DNA from: Phoronis australis
Taxonomy: Eukaryota > Phoronida > Phoronidae
NCBI GenBank assembly: GCA_002633005.1
Contig: NMRA01000198.1
Location: forward strand, 114,480 to 178,479
DNA length: 64,000 nucleotides
Direction of reading: 5' to 3'
Part shown: piece by piece, positions 45,580 through 56,600 of the stretch
How the letters are laid out: the number at the start of each line of letters is the position of its first letter
Numbering within the stretch: position 1 is the first letter of the stretch
Made by a program: the position numbers and the translations under genes
The notes under the pieces: model-generated
Told to the model about the DNA's origin: nothing
Databases searched by the model: none
Seen by the model: only the letters and a program-made list of their open reading frames with translations

Positions 45580-46459
45580 AGACGGGATATAATGTCTCGT
45601 TTTCTGGGCTAATTCTATGACCCATTACTGTATTTGACTTATATACTTGTGTTGCATTAAAAAGTATATTTTACCAGCACTTGTTGGCAACACGCCCGTT
45701 GTGAGATTATCAGCAAAGCTGTCATTATCAGATACAATTTCACGAACGCGAACACATTATTTGAGAAAGGGCATGCAAGCGGGTCTCATAACTCAGCTAC
45801 GCCTGAGGAAAAGATATATAAGGCTCACATGCACGTTAGGAAGTACACGGATATTTTTCAGAAGACTACGTTTTAATGAGGCAATACTTGTCAGAGCTGC
45901 GATCATGTCCCACATTGGCGTGGACTGGCTAAGGTTGGGGTAGATCTCCGAGTCATGGGGGCAACGAGGAAGATAATCTATTCACAAGGTGTTTAATGTT
46001 CACTCACAAGGGCAATGGCAGGTATAAGAAACCCTTTGGTATAGCTGGCATCGTTAATGAAACAACAATTGAACAGCAACTCACCTGCATGACATTAATG
46101 TTGTGAAGGACCTTATTGAGGAACATTAAGACAAAATCGATTACCAGAAAAGGTAGGCTGTGTGAACTAGTAAAAGTATACATTTTTCTGAAAGAAGAAA
46201 TATCAGATATTATAAAGATACATTTTATACCTACATGTATGTGACATCGCTATTATAACTTACTTCCTTTTTGAATCAACATTTCATTTTAAAAAAGTCA
46301 CCTTCACAGCATACAAGTGAAACCCCCTTTAAGTGAAAACTTGATATTTTTCAAAAACGGTCTTAAAAATTACCCTTTATTCATTTAGTTGGGTTTTTAC
46401 GCCAAATGAACTCACAAAACGTAAGACATTTTGTAAGAAAACAACGGCAACGTTCATTT
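42902..46459. other. Noncoding stretch with short repeats
   Basis: It contains one single N (43682), a cluster of GGGCGTCC/GGACGCCC phrases at 44295-44375, and TA microsatellites at 45470-45490 and 45555-45580 around the 66 bp inverted-repeat arm. The longest frame (45647-45943) shows no family resemblance. Confidence 0.45.
45489..45554 (-). repeat. 66 bp arm, partner of 36190-36255
   Basis: A perfect reverse complement of 36190-36255, embedded between two (TA)n tracts. Confidence 0.9.
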
Positions 46460-46850
46460 TACAAAGGGCATCACATTTCTCTTAAAAGAATACAAAACCC
46501 TGTTTCGCTGATTCCAACCAATCCCCGTTCAGTCACATGCTAATGCACCATTGGCGTCCACGTGAGTGATAAAAGCAGAATTAATCTCTAAACTCATGCT
46601 ATCTGTGTCACAACTTGGATATTACGGTTCTTCGTGGCCGGTTTTTCCCATAGTTATCGAGCAACTCTCCTCAAACGTAAGTCACGGTTTTCCGTTTAGC
46701 TGACTTTGAAAGGAATTTTCAAATTTTGCTCCAAACTTTTTAACGTTGTGAAGTGTTACAGAGCAAACTCTTCTTTCGGACAATTGGATGGGAATGTCAT
46801 TTTTAATACCTGTTGAAAAATCAAAACCGGGTTTTACATCCTTTTAATAG
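46460..46850 (+). repeat. Dispersed repeat, copy 2 (partner 38640-39020)
   Basis: See the partner at 38640. This copy is followed by CCAGGGTCCCTTTAAG, which may be near its right end. Confidence 0.45.
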
Positions 46851-46968
46851 TTAAAGTACACCAGGGTCCCTTTAAGACATGATGGTGACTTTAAAGTGCT
46901 TGAAAACACCAAGTTCATATCAAAACACCGAAAAAGCAACAACAACAACACTAGTCGATTTTGTACGG

Positions 46969-47356
46969 ACACTCAGTACCCTGTCCATACCACAAGTATG
47001 GTAATAACACTCAGTACCCACCATACAAGGTGTATTGTAACAACACTCAGTTCCCCGTCTATACCAAGTGTATTGTAATAGCACTCAGTACCTCACCAAT
47101 ACCAAGTGTATTGTAACAACACTCAGTACCCCGTCCTTACCAGGAGTATTGTAATAACACTCAGTACCCCGCCCATAACAAGTGTATCGTAATAACACTC
47201 AGTACCCTGCCAATACCAACCAAGTGTATTGTAACAACACCCAGTACCCCGCCCATACCAGGTGTATTGTAATAACACTCAGTACCCCGACCATACCAGG
47301 TGTATCGTAATAACACTCAGTACCCGTCCCATACCACGAGTATTGTAAAAACACTC
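46969..47356 (+). repeat. 38 bp minisatellite, about ten copies
   Basis: The unit approximates ACACTCAGTACCCCGCCCAT followed by ACCAGGTGTATTGTAATA. Copies vary by substitutions and 1-5 bp indels, so the array is old or is turning over by unequal exchange. Confidence 0.9.
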
Positions 47357-48102
47357 TACACACTGTTTTCGACCTGTGTTACCTTACTGCAGTATTGTGA
47401 ACATTGTCTTGAGAATTTTTGATTTACAATAAACCTAACCACCGATTAATACAATGTCCTTGTTTACATATGCGCAAATAAGCGTGTTAATTTTAGTTGA
47501 CTGATTAATGGGATGAGATTGTTCTCGTATTCTTCTTTCTGAGAAAGGCATGCACAGCTGGATTTATGTGAAAATGTCTGATTTTCGGTAAGATTGGAGT
47601 GTTCAAGGTTACCACCATTCAAAAAGAGAGTAGGAGTCGATTGCTGGGTAAAACCTTTAATAAATCACACAATGACGCTACTTTTAAAAGCCGCCGCACT
47701 CGTCCTTCCCAATTTTGTACCTGTCCTTCCCATTAGAAGGTTGGTCTTTCCCAATGGTAGTCCTAGCTCTTAAAGCCCGTGTCTGTGAAATTGTGGCCTA
47801 TATGCAGAAGTGGGATCAGAAATTTACAACCGTTTCAGTTGCTTATATGAAAGGTTACAAGTTTAGGCAAATCTATCGTTTGTATGTTGTTTTATTTTGA
47901 GAGGAAATTTATTATAAGAATTATTATGTTTGATCGATACGGCTGTAAGTAATGTTTGATAGTGTCTAACCTCAAAAACTCTTCAAAAAAGGTTCCGAAA
48001 AGTTAGCAACGACCACACGAGAGATAAAGTATGCTGTTTATTTAAGTAGGCCTATAGGTGTTCTACGTGAAAGACATTTTTCCTGTGCAACTTCATTTCA
48101 AT
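47357..48102. other. Noncoding stretch downstream of SLC52A gene 2
   Basis: No feature was recognised. Confidence 0.45.
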
Positions 48103-48160
48103 GTTGAATGGAATCAGCGTTCCGTTTTAATAAAAAAACGGAACGCTGATTCCATTCAAC
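48103..48160. repeat. Perfect 26 bp stem hairpin in the 3' flank of SLC52A gene 2
   Basis: GTTGAATGGAATCAGCGTTC plus CGTTTT pairs without mismatch with the last 26 bases; the loop is AATAAA on the plus strand. It lies 101 to 158 bases past the stop of gene 2. On the gene's own (minus) strand the apex reads TTTATTAAAA, so ATTAAA, a common variant poly(A) signal, sits at the top of the hairpin. Gene 1 has nothing similar. Confidence 0.9.
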
Positions 48161-48260
48161 TCGCTCAGCGTGAATACACATGAGCTTGAGCTCAATCCAT
48201 CTCATCACAACATAGCTCAGTTTAGTTCACTCCACGTGTAAGGCCCAACTGACGGCGTAT

Positions 48261-48458
48261 TTAGCCGCAAGGTGGCGCATCTCGGAATGTGTCTGTAAAG
48301 TTGACGATACAAAACGCAGCAACAGAGAACACCAAGCAGGTGATGATGTCACAAATCCCTGCCAGCATGAGTTCTGTTTTTCCGACCTCTTTGAGCAGCA
48401 TTGCGATGCCAACTTTGCTGTAACCCCACACGGCAGACATTGTGATCCAGCAAAGGAC
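48261..48458 (-). CDS. SLC52A3: SLC52A gene 2, exon 3
   Basis: It begins VLCWITMSAVWGYSKVG after TTGCAG in phase 0 and ends FRDAPPCG-stop. 198 nt. Confidence 0.92.
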   Translation of the reverse strand, partial: VLCWITMSAVWGYSKVGIAMLLKEVGKTELMLAGICDIITCLVFSVAAFCIVNFTDTFRDAPPCG

Positions 48459-51400
48459 CTGCAAGTACGCAAAGAACATCAAATGAAAACGTCATTACGC
48501 CGGAGACTTGAAGAAAGTAGAACCTTACGCTACATTTACCTCTTTGTCTAAAGCACATGTTCGGAGGTTTTAAACGGTTGATTGCTATTTAAACATGATT
48601 GAAGCACGTGTAGAATGGATATCACATGGTTTGGTAAGATTTGTCTCTATCAACATTTTGTGTGGATTACGACGCGACGAAATTAATGCAGTGTATAGAC
48701 GGTTTTTCTGAACACGTTAATTCACTCCTTCTATATACAACACATGTACATATAGATTTTCAAAGAAAAGCTCATTACTGTTTTGGTCACAACAGTTGAC
48801 GATACGAGGACGGTTTATATAGACCGTCTATTCATGTACTTTAAATTTGTGGTAAATCAAAATATCAAATCCGCTATAAACAGTGTTCTGGTTTTATAAA
48901 CACCTTTTTCCTTTTCACGATCTGTATTTGTTCTTCCAAAGTAAATCCGCTGATTAAATTGCGGTTGGCTGCAAAGTGCTGCCTTGGCGATTGAAATCAT
49001 AGACACAGGTACGTGTCACTACGCTGCATGTAGAAGCCGAGAATATCGCGAGTAAAGCTGGTTCAAACTTTAGACTAGTTCCTAGCAGAGACAGGGCGTT
49101 GCCAATCTATTTAAATTTATCCCTTCTACAAAATAGTTGTCATCTACTTTTAATTGCACGTTGATGTCCGCCCTATAATGGTATCACCAGCTGTATCAAG
49201 TTCACTCTCAGCGTACATTGCGATGGCGTTTACTCTCAGTAAATGTGCAACACTTATGCACACACCATATACAGACTGCACACAGGTATTCCTACTTTAC
49301 TGCCTATCGGATACTTAAAGGATTCATTACCTACAGAAATACAATAAAACATAAAACAAACGATGTTTTGTGTATTGCCTGTTATCATGCAAAGGTAACG
49401 ACATCTCTCCGGCTCACGTGACTTTCCAATAAGGAAGTCGATACAGTCAGGAACTTGACTGTTGTTTTTCAGCTTGCACCAAGCTTACTGCGTGCTTTGG
49501 GCTGAAATAAGGCTAGTGTAATCCCGTCCTCCGCTTGTAATAGTGTATGACACGAAGTCTTGCGTGATTTTGCGTTTTTACAACATTCTTTCATCTACGC
49601 ATCCATATTCTCCATGACAAGAAACTTGAGTGGCTTTGGTATAGTAATGACCTGGTACATGTAGTTGTGTCCATGTCTAGAAATCATTCCCAATCTTATA
49701 AAATTATGAGACAATATTTATTCCCTTAAGTGGCTTAAATTAAAAAAGTGATTTAGACCCCAGACCTGTTTGATTTTTGCTCGCTTACTTTCGGCTGTTT
49801 GGACCCAACCAGTGCTTGAACAAAGTACGGTGCATCATACATTCATACACCTGTTTCCGTACAATGCCAGTTGCTAAGGAGTCACTGTGTTTCAAAGAAT
49901 CTGGGGATTTGGTGACTACTCGGTTGTTGTCGATCGGATATCACAGTCGTTTCGCGCTATTTATCAACATAGTTTGCTTGTAAAGACCACAGTAATTAAA
50001 AGGACCCCAGTGATCCAATTACAAGACACTGTGCAGATTTCTTTAAAACAAATCATCAGTGGATTTGATATATTAGAAAACAAATTCCGGCCAATACCGT
50101 TATCGCAATACCAGCGGTCGTTCCCACCAACGGGGGCGAAGGACTCATTGTACTCTGCGCGATGATGTATCCAGCCACGACTGTTCCTAAAGCGGTAAGA
50201 CAGGTCAATAACTTGATCGACCTCGTTGGAAAGAAATAGGAGAGGAGGCTAGCCAGCGGTAACATCAACGCCGTTAACCGATTCCCTAAGCTATACGCCA
50301 AGGCACCTGAAAAGTTGAAGCCAAAATTTCAGTTGAAAGGCAATTTTATTTGTTAGTCAACGACAGTGTATACTCTACTTAGTACAAGTTCGAATCGTGA
50401 TGAATGTCTTGTAAAATCAGAACGTAATCTAAATCGAAAGTTTGTTTTTTTGACGGCCAAAAGTGGGTTCATAGTCGGTTTATCCAATCACGTCGCGTAA
50501 ATTGAGGGCAAATTCGTAAGTTGACTCAATGCTTGCCATAATAGTACTGTTTGTTTCGAATACAGTGACTATGAACCCAAATGCTACAGTATGTCATGCT
50601 ACATACACCTTGTTGTTAGAAGTGATTGATATGTGCGCCATCTGCTGAGTAATAAACTTGCACCGTCGTGGGTAACAATAAGCCAGAGCATGTGCATTTC
50701 CGGCAATAACTATTAAATGTCCAGCATGAACATTACATCTCGAGCACAAAAAATCACATACCATCGATCGACTACTTCATAGAATAGAATGTACAAATTC
50801 TAGTCTAGTATAGAATACGAATAGGCATATCGGAGTCTTCTCCTTGTACATTTTGTGACCAGGCCCCCAAAATTGTACAAACTAAACAGATAAACTGCTT
50901 CTCTAAAGCATCTCAAGGATGGGACTTTTACGTACGACAAAGACTTACCATATGGCAGCAACGAATAAGACTGAATAGAGTAGAGGAAACCGTATCGAAG
51001 ACCTTGCATTAGTCCATATTGCATGTAAAGAGAAACCCGTTCCCATTTTGGCATGATCTTATTCTGAATTTCTTGTCGTATAATGTTATTCTTTTCTGAT
51101 TCTTTAATAGCACTTGAATCACCAGCAGTCTTCAATTCTGTAAGACCTTCGTCTTTGGTAAAACCTTGATTACTTTGACCTTGGGCACTGTCTACCTTGA
51201 TACTGTGCTCGAGTTGTATTCGTTTCATCGCCGGATGAAAGTTGAGTAGCGCGAACGCCACAGTGCTTGTTGCAAGCATAATTGATAAAAATCCTATAAA
51301 AATCTCCACAGAGAATAAGGGCGGTTTCAGAACTTGTTGAATTTCCCATTCTGATGCGTTGAATGGTGTCACTTCAGTGCTTGTGTTCGCCTGGTTGCTC

Positions 51401-52077
51401 TGGGATTCGTTTGCCCTCCGCTGCGTCACATTAACGCAGTCGTATTCTCCAGCACCCTGTATCAAAGCCACTATCGAGGGTAAGAAACCACACAACCCAT
51501 CACCGACGTAATAAGCCGTCAAATATTCAGTGGGAAATCGTGCCATATAACCGAGAAATACTAAGCTGGAAGTGCTGTCGGTTAGCGCTAGAATACAGGC
51601 TATACACAGAAAACTTACACTATGCTCACTGTCTCCTATAAAAGTTGTTACGTTCCAGAAAAATATTAGCAATACAGTTGCCATTAACCCTGTCAGCATC
51701 ACGGAAAACGCCGCCTGGACTTCGTAGCGGTTTTTAAACGATGAGGCAGAGGTGACGACGAAATATATCAGCGGTAAAACTGACGCAGCGTTAGCGGCAA
51801 TAACGAAATAGCTGGGTAGCGACCACCTTTCGGGCAGGCGCTGAACCAGAACGGGCAATTCAGCATAAATGCCATCGCTCTGTATCCAGGCGGCGATGTT
51901 AAACATGACCACCAAGACGTAGGCTGCAACGGAAACGCGTCCTTCTCCCTTTGTACGGCACATAGTATTCGAGGGTTGGCGGCTCTTTGCGTCAGAATGA
52001 TACGCCTTCAATATGACGAATTCTGAGACGAGGCGTTCTCCCTCATCAGTATTTTCTTGGTCATTTGGTGGTTGCAT
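48261..52077 (-). CDS. SLC52A3: Riboflavin transporter, SLC52A type, gene 2 (three exons)
   Basis: This is the paralog of gene 1 in the same orientation, and its sequence is unbroken. Exons are 52077-50949, 50306-50098 and 48458-48261 (1129+209+198 nt), encoding 511 residues. It is expected to be a riboflavin importer with about 11 membrane segments. It shows AAWIQSDGIYAELPVLVQ, RLPERWSLPSY, LALTDSTSSLVFLGYMARF, YYVGDGLCGFLPS, a glycosylation-prone loop with several NxT/S (NVTQ, NESQ, NTST, NASE), a hydrophilic central loop, then SYSLLPYG at the first splice. The start is the first ATG after an in-frame TGA. Donors are TATG|GTAAGT and ACG|GTATTG; acceptors are TTTTCAG and ACTTGCAG. The member number within the family is uncertain. 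Confidence 0.93.
50098..50306 (-). CDS. SLC52A3: SLC52A gene 2, exon 2
   Basis: 209 nt, phase 1 to phase 0, encoding ALAYSLGNRLTALMLPLA through MSPSPPL to IAIT. It is bounded by TTTTCAG and GTATTG. Confidence 0.92.
50949..52077 (-). CDS. SLC52A3: SLC52A gene 2, exon 1
   Basis: 1129 nt from MQPPNDQEN to LLPYG, with a canonical GTAAGT donor. Reading past the donor runs to a stop at 50800, but that tail (SLSYVKVPSL onward) is intronic. Confidence 0.92.
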
Positions 52078-53502
52078 ATTACCGCTGCTTTTTATCTTAT
52101 CACATCATAGATAGCCCGGAGGTTAACCTTCAATTTCTCTCCCTTTCATTTCAGATTAAGTCGTCTAGCACGTACAGTCGAAGTGTAACTGACAAACAGC
52201 GAATATCCGTTCGGGAGTGGCCTGCAGCAGAGAGATATCTCAACTGATAAATCACTGATGTAATCGTGGCTACTTGTTGAGCACAGCTGATCTTGTCGAT
52301 CGATATTAGCATGGGTATTTTTCATGTGTATAGTTACACATCTCGCCCGTATATACCGACCTCCTTATGACCTTATGTACATCTGATTGACAGCTTTATC
52401 ATCTAACCACGCGATAGGATTGATGGTATCAGAGATATTCACTTTTACATGTATAACAATAATTGTAAAATACAATAAAACACAGTTGGGTATATCATAG
52501 AATTCTAGGAATGCCAACTTCGAATACGGGCTGCTGAGGTTATATGCGTGGGAGCTGTTTGCATTTGTTTATTCCTTGCTATGGAAACGAAGTAAGTTTG
52601 AATTGTTATTACCGAAAACTTCCTGGACAAATCTCATGTACATTTATTGGAGTATTTTGGGCTAATTACCACCAATATTGGAAAACGGAAGATCATTTGC
52701 TTGCAATGGTCAATCCGGGAAGCCAGCCGTGGGTATTACCAATGCCTAGCTGGTAGGCATAACTTAAAGCCATGGACGTATAAAAGTCATTTTGAAAGTG
52801 CCCAAGTTCCTTAAAATATTTTCAATCACCGTTTGAGCTCTAACACCATATCAAAACCATATACGTAGCACAAATTATGACATAAATACATTTTAACACT
52901 GGGGCAATGGTAGAAGTGTGACCTTCTTTACTGTCACTAAAACTTTTCGCAACTTCGCCGTTTTTCATTGGAAGAGTTATATGATTAGAAAGCCCCCCTT
53001 CATCGGGCTTTGATGGTGTATTATTATAGCAGAACCAAAAGATAAATAATTTAATTGATAAATAATTATCATTTTGCATACCTGACTGCAAAATTTGCAG
53101 ATGAGAATTTTCTGAAGGAATAGAATGGGTAAAAATCTATATATTATATGTACCATGGATAGCTCATTGCACTGGTTGCAGTTAATGACTACCTAGAAAT
53201 TTTATTGTAATAACCCCATTTCTTCACGAGGTAAAAACTAGTGTTATTGATACATGAAGTAATGTTTCCGAAGGCTTAAAAGGATAAAGTATTGACAGTT
53301 TCTTAAAAAAGATTTCCAATAATGGACATAGTATGTTTTGAGCATTTTATTATGGAAGTATAGTTGAAGAGGGAGGTCATACTACACCGCTGTGCTGATT
53401 AGATTGTCAAGACTATGACTTTTGATGGCCACAATGTACATGTGCATGTATAACGGATTAAGGTAAAGTCTTTGGGCGCGAGCTCTGATCAACGCCTTAA
53501 AA
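52078..53502. other. Upstream region of SLC52A gene 2 and noncoding DNA
   Basis: This presumably contains the gene 2 promoter. No similarity to the gene 1 upstream region is visible past about 12 bases before the start codon. Confidence 0.4.
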
Positions 53503-53664
53503 CGTAACAATTTCGTAAAATGTAACAACTGTTACATTTCCCGTCATTGTTACATTCTACGTTGATAAGCCTCTCGTAAATTGCATCAACTTGTTACATT
53601 TTACGTAGTTGTTACAATTTACAGCGAATGCGCATGCGAGAAATGTACCATTCTTACATTTTAC
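53503..53664. repeat. Cluster of GTTACATTTTACG motifs in both orientations
   Basis: Seven close variants occur within about 160 bp: CGTAACAATTTCG, CGTAAAATGTAACA, TGTTACATTTCCCG, TGTTACATTCTACG, TTGTTACATTTTACG, TTGTTACAATTTAC and CTTACATTTTACG. Some pairs are inverted and could form hairpins (CGTAAAATGTAACA-ACTG-TTACATTTCCCG). Confidence 0.75.
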
Positions 53665-56600
53665 GAAACCAACGTCATATTACAAAGAAAATGACTAAAA
53701 TCAAGAACAAGTGGTATCTAATACACGAGTATTTTTAGACGAGGGGTGCCGTCCGAAAAATGTCTATACCTACCCGTTTAGAGAGTGGGTTCGGACAAAA
53801 AAGTGACCCACGGTTCTGTTCCAGAAACTCAGAAAAGATGCCATTTTAGGTAATATTTGGTCGAAAATGGCACCATTGTAGAAAAAAAAAAACACTCTTT
53901 TGCGCGGCACTTTTTGTATACTTCTTCTATAGAAGTGCCCTCCGGGATGACACGGCAGGGATCTGGCTACCCATTATCATGTGTATTACTTTCACATTAG
54001 TATTACTACTACTACCGCTATTGCTACTATAACTCGTTAAAGGTATCGTTATCATTATTATTATTTTTGAATTTGTTTAACATGGACACAGTGCAATTAT
54101 ACACAAAATTTGTTTTAGCAAGTGCTAATACATCAGGGTCCTCAAAGATATTTAAATCATCTCATTTATGTTTCAATATTTTCACCGGGCTACGTCAAAT
54201 GGACTTTAAAAGGTTCATATGTTTAGCCTCAACGATATTGTGAGAAACGCTTTGACAGCTGAGGATGCAGAGTAGGCCTACTTTTTGGAAACGAGGATGC
54301 TGAGATTTAAAATATTGTTTTGACGTGCGTCAATTTCAAAAACTGATTTCTCTGAACTATCGGCAAGCACGGTGTTGTTTGTAATTGTAAGTATATCCTT
54401 CTGTAGTTTGCCACAAAGAACTGAATTCAGACTGTAATTTTTTATTTGCGTCTTACATCTACACGTGAAGATACCTACCGTGTTATCATTTTTGTGTCCT
54501 CTTAAAAACATTCCTTTTCGAAGAACACGATGATTTGTAAGTTAAAATATTGCGTTAAGTTGAAATTTGTAGGCAGACATTTTTCGAGAACTAGCGACTA
54601 GTCGCCTATGGCTGCGATTACCGGGTCATTAGAGTAGCTGGAAGCGGACATAAAAAACACGCCACAATTTTATGTGGAATGGGCCCCAATTTTCTTAGAG
54701 GAACACTGACTTACATGTAACTGGGTGATATGAACAAGGTTTCATTGAAAGTAGGTTGTATGGAACAAGAACGGCCAACTTTGAAGTCAGTGATGTTTAA
54801 TATGCGCTATTTATGCAATCTAGCAAAAGGGTTATTGTAGCAAATTCCCATATCTGCCTACAACCAGGCGTGTTGTTGACAGCGAGTTGCAACACAAAAA
54901 TGGTGCCTCAAGAGACACATGGCTTCACGTTCATTAATAGTAGAATGTCCAATTTCTGTCTTCATTTATATGTGCTCCGGACTAACGAACATTGACCAAA
55001 TATCATTTTTGATTGATATTTCATCTTAAAAGAGGGAGTGCATGTTTTTGTAGTCCGAAAGGCCGACGGTCAACTTATTTTGAACTATTGCCCCTTTACA
55101 CTATAGTCAAAAGTCCTGTTTGAACAAATTGATTGTGTCCATTCAAAGTGCAAAAATATTTTCTGTTTCCCCAGCTGGGCATCCCATTTTACGTATACAC
55201 GTCATTATTTGATCTGTTGTTGCCACCACTATTTCAGACAGGTTTGACATCATAAGAACAGTATTTTTTTCAGTTTTTAATCTGTTTAAAACACTTACTA
55301 TGCAGGCCCGTAACTAGGGGGATTCGGAGGGTTCGATCGAACCCCCCGCGCAAAAAGGTCAAGCCCCAGCCTCTCCATTAATGTAAGATATAGATGGACA
55401 ACCTGAACAAAATTTTTGTAGCTACTCGTAGTACTAGGTACAATGATTATCAAGTTATAGTCGGTGGGCCAGATTTTGTAGGGCCTCTAGAAAATGGCTT
55501 TTGTGAGTACTTTAGGGGGGCAATTTTATTTTGGTGTTTTTTAATTCATTTATTAGAGTGTTTTTTAAATGTTAAAAGTTCCCACATATAAAGTTGCACA
55601 TTTTTGAGAAATTTGAGTTTGAAGTTACCTAATAATCACCAAAGAGCTTAGTAAACTCATATTTGTATAAACAACAGTTTTGGTGACTTTTTTGTAAAAC
55701 AAGTAATATGGTCCCATCAGTGCCATTGTATTGAACAATATTACACTCACATTACATGTTTTACTATTGTAAATTAATTGTAAACAGTGAAATTTAAAAA
55801 ATGTAAAGAGACACCTAGTGGCAAAAATGCAAACCAAGTCTGAATGTCACTAAGAAGTTATTCTGGCATTGTCAGGCAACAAAAATAACACAAAACACTT
55901 GAGACTGGGCAAAATTTGTGCCTCAATGACTGAAACATTGGCTAATGGTGTAAAATACAGCTTGTTTGCATAATACACCAGAAATACGTTATAGTACAAA
56001 AACAATATAGTTGAATGATTTCTGTGAATGTGCACAAACTGTATGAAAATAATAGATTATTCTGACAGCGTTTATCAAGCAGTATGAGACAAATACGTGA
56101 CAATGATCAAAGTATGTACTTTCTAATCAACAAATAAAATTAACTTTTTAATACAAACAAAGGAAATAACGGGGTTGGAGGTCTATTTAGGGTTCACTTG
56201 TCAAAGAACTATCCAATGTTATGCAGTCAGTGTTGCTGATGTTACTACAGTTGTCACAGCTGTACATTTCTGTACAGTTTGACCCAGCATTGCAGCACAA
56301 ACTCAGTTTCCCAGCACACATGTTCTTTTTGCACTTGCAGCGTTCATCGTTTAGTACTGTCAAATGGAGATGCGGTCATTGCCATACATATTAACTGCAA
56401 AGCTCCACCGCCAAGGAGCCAACTATGGTCGATTAGAGAGGGTACGGCACTGCACACTGGTGATTAGCCCGCAGGCAATGAAGGGTCAAACACTAAGTCC
56501 TTGTTTGGAGGCGGGCACTATTAGGGCAAAGGTTTGATTCAAAATATGTTATAATGGGCTGTGTTAATTAGAGTCAGCAAGTGAATTATTGAACACTAGC

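Noticed and set aside
45647-45943. 98-codon frame with LVGNTPVVRL (resembles a cysteine synthase phrase)
   Set aside because: The resemblance is limited to about ten residues and is not followed by any pyridoxal-enzyme motif; judged coincidental.
46969-47356. CRISPR-like array of about 38 bp units
   Set aside because: Units are adjacent with no unique spacers; this is a eukaryotic minisatellite.
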